This document shows positions 62,602 to 64,000 of a stretch of DNA of 64,000 nucleotides, piece after piece (the stretch's first letter is position 1; the number at the start of each line of letters is the position of its first letter). The translations under genes and the position numbers were made by a program. This DNA is from Alphaproteobacteria bacterium (GTDB lineage: Bacteria; Pseudomonadota; Alphaproteobacteria; Thalassobaculales; Thalassobaculaceae): positions 124,001 to 188,000 of the forward strand of contig JANSYS010000004.1 of the NCBI GenBank assembly GCA_024742275.1. Direction: 5' to 3'. Below the pieces are notes generated by a model. That model was not told where the DNA came from. It did not search any database and was given only the letters and a program-made list of their open reading frames with translations.

Positions 62602-64000
62602 ATGATGACCGGATTGGATCGGTGCGATCTGAAGCTGAGCGGCGGCGAGGTGATCGACGGAACCGGCGCGGCGCGGATGCGTGCCGATGTCGCCATCGTC
62701 GACGACCGGATCGTCGCCGTCGGCGATCTATCCAAGGTGCAGGCGGGGCGCGAGATCGACGTCACCGGCCGGATCGTTGCTCCCGGATTCGTCGACGTGC
62801 ATACCCATGACGACCGCGCGCTCCTGTCCAAGCCGACCATGGACATGAAGGTCAGCCAGGGCGTGACCAGCGTCGTGGTCGGCAATTGCGGGATCTCTCT
62901 GGCGCCGCTGGTGATGGACCGCCGTCCGCCGCCGCCGCTGGATCTCCTCGGGACCGAGGAGTGGTGGAACTACGCAACCTTCGACGCTTTCCTGACCGCC
63001 GTCGACGAGGCTCCGGCAAGCGTCAATGCTGCCTTCCTCGTCGGTCATTCCACGCTGCGCGTGGGTACAATGGATGACGTCTACCGGGCGGCCGAAGCCG
63101 ACGAGATCAGGACCATGCGGTCGACGCTCGAAGAGTCGCTGGACGCCGGTGCCTGCGGTCTTTCGACCGGGTTGTTCTACGCGCCGGCCGAGCAGGCGCC
63201 GACCGAAGAGATCATCGAGATCGCCAAAGCCCTGAAGAGCCACGGCGGGCGATACGTCACCCATATGCGCAACGAGGGCGACGATGTTCTGAAAAGTCTG
63301 GAGGAGACCTTCCTCATCGGCCGCGAAGCCGGGGTGCCGGTCATCGTTTCCCACCACAAGGTTCACGGCAAGGACAACTTCGGCCGGTCGAAGGAGACGC
63401 TCGAGCTGTTCGAGCGGTATCGCAAGAGCCAGAAGATCGGCCTCGACGTGTATCCGTATCACGCCTCCTCGACGGTGCTGAAGGCGGACAGCATCGCCTT
63501 CTCGAACCGCGTCATGGTCACCTGGTCGGTTCCCCATCCGGAGCATAAGGGCCGCGACCTGAAGGACATCGCCGACGAATGGGGCGTGGACGTCTATGCG
63601 GCGGCCGAGCGCCTGCAGCCGGCGGGCGCCATCTATTTCTCCATGGACGAGGACGACGTCCAGCGCATCCTCTCCTACCCGCAGGCGATGTTCGGGTCGG
63701 ACGGGCTGCCCCATGACGAGTTCCCGCATCCGCGCCTTTGGGGCACGTTCCCGCGCATCCTCGGGCACTACTCCCGCGACCTCGGCCTGTTCCCGCTGGA
63801 GGAGGCGGTGCGGCGCATGACGTCGCTCTCGGCGGACGAGTTCGGGCTGGTCGACCGGGGCGAGATCGCGGCGGGCAAGTTCGCCGATCTCTGCGTGTTC
63901 GACGCCCGCGACATCATCGACAGCGCGACGTTCGAGGACCCGATGACCCCCGCCGCCGGGATCGACACGGTGATCGTCAACGGCCGCGTCGCCTGGGCCG
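62602..64000 (+). CDS. D-aminoacylase / N-acyl-D-amino-acid deacylase (cut by right edge)
   Basis: Amidohydrolase-superfamily enzyme that frees D-amino acids from N-acyl derivatives. About 466 residues are visible; the last few dozen are beyond the window. Metal site residues match the family: His67 and His69 in HTHDD, Cys96 in VGNCG, later histidines in SHHKVHG and HMRNEG, and the aspartate in MFGSDGLPHDE. GLSTGLFYAPAEQAP and AGKFADLCVFD near the visible end are also typical. AGAGGAG lies just before the ATG pair 62602/62605. The preceding 258 nt hold only a candidate promoter. Confidence 0.92.
   Translation, partial: MMTGLDRCDLKLSGGEVIDGTGAARMRADVAIVDDRIVAVGDLSKVQAGREIDVTGRIVAPGFVDVHTHDDRALLSKPTMDMKVSQGVTSVVVGNCGISLAPLVMDRRPPPPLDLLGTEEWWNYATFDAFLTAVDEAPASVNAAFLVGHSTLRVGTMDDVYRAAEADEIRTMRSTLEESLDAGACGLSTGLFYAPAEQAPTEEIIEIAKALKSHGGRYVTHMRNEGDDVLKSLEETFLIGREAGVPVIVSHHKVHGKDNFGRSKETLELFERYRKSQKIGLDVYPYHASSTVLKADSIAFSNRVMVTWSVPHPEHKGRDLKDIADEWGVDVYAAAERLQPAGAIYFSMDEDDVQRILSYPQAMFGSDGLPHDEFPHPRLWGTFPRILGHYSRDLGLFPLEEAVRRMTSLSADEFGLVDRGEIAAGKFADLCVFDARDIIDSATFEDPMTPAAGIDTVIVNGRVAWA

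Overview
The window is GC-rich, densely packed chromosomal DNA from a heterotrophic alphaproteobacterium. Gene content (TRAP and Liv transporters, CoA-transferase/CoA-ligase catabolism, DUF169, DUF1445 and DUF2000 proteins, a cyanide-insensitive-type bd oxidase, GMC oxidoreductases) and coding style fit the Rhodospirillales and relatives; this placement is an inference and the genus cannot be fixed from sequence alone. No rRNA, tRNA, CRISPR array, phage gene, transposase or integron was seen.

Layout. 1-7.6 kb: a multi-PAS GGDEF-EAL protein cut by the left edge, an AlkA-type DNA glycosylase, a forward run of YjbQ, amidase, creatininase-family hydrolase and cytochrome b561, then a convergent cytochrome c' behind a perfect bidirectional terminator. 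7.7-15.6 kb: acyl-CoA ligase, MFS carrier, DUF169 protein, class III CoA-transferase, glyoxalase I, lipoprotein esterase and an N-carbamoyl-amino-acid-hydrolase-type peptidase. 15.6-16.4 kb: the longest gap, holding two possible coupled micro-ORFs. 16.4-23.2 kb: an SDR with a degenerate active site, an EamA permease, a DUF1445 protein, and a TRAP transporter (dctP, dctQ, dctM) interrupted by a carboxymuconolactone-decarboxylase-family gene on the other strand. 23.4-27.8 kb: a leftward group of SDR plus two GMC flavin oxidoreductases. 28-34.2 kb: hemN behind an FNR-type box, then a complete branched-chain-amino-acid-type ABC operon (livK-H-M-G-F). 34.2-40 kb: a Ser/Thr kinase and FHA protein pair, divergent from cydAB plus a small DUF2474 subunit. 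40-44 kb: hutC facing hutH-hutU, with a HutC-type palindrome. 44.1-50.9 kb: SDR, unassigned membrane protein, EamA permease, an orphan form II CoxL-like molybdenum hydroxylase and a secreted DUF1176-like protein. 50.9-64 kb: SMR efflux, GST, DUF2000 and AraC genes, tyrosine phosphatase, MsbA-type ABC exporter facing an LpxL-type acyltransferase, MFS/MarR pair, ChrA, an unknown secreted protein, a soluble PQQ-type dehydrogenase and a D-aminoacylase cut by the right edge.

Function. The common theme is uptake and catabolism of small organic nitrogen and carbon compounds: amides, carbamoyl amino acids, N-acyl-D-amino acids, histidine, organic acids (TRAP) and amino acids or similar solutes (Liv). 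Respiratory flexibility is shown by the bd oxidase, cytochromes b561 and c', and the oxygen-independent HemN.

I found no clear new defence or mobile system. The items most worth a second look are the isolated kinase/FHA pair that resembles type VI secretion regulators, two SDRs lacking the catalytic tyrosine, the micro-ORF pair, a terminator hairpin sitting on a gene start, the orphan CoxL-like subunit, and several perfect palindromes in regulatory gaps.
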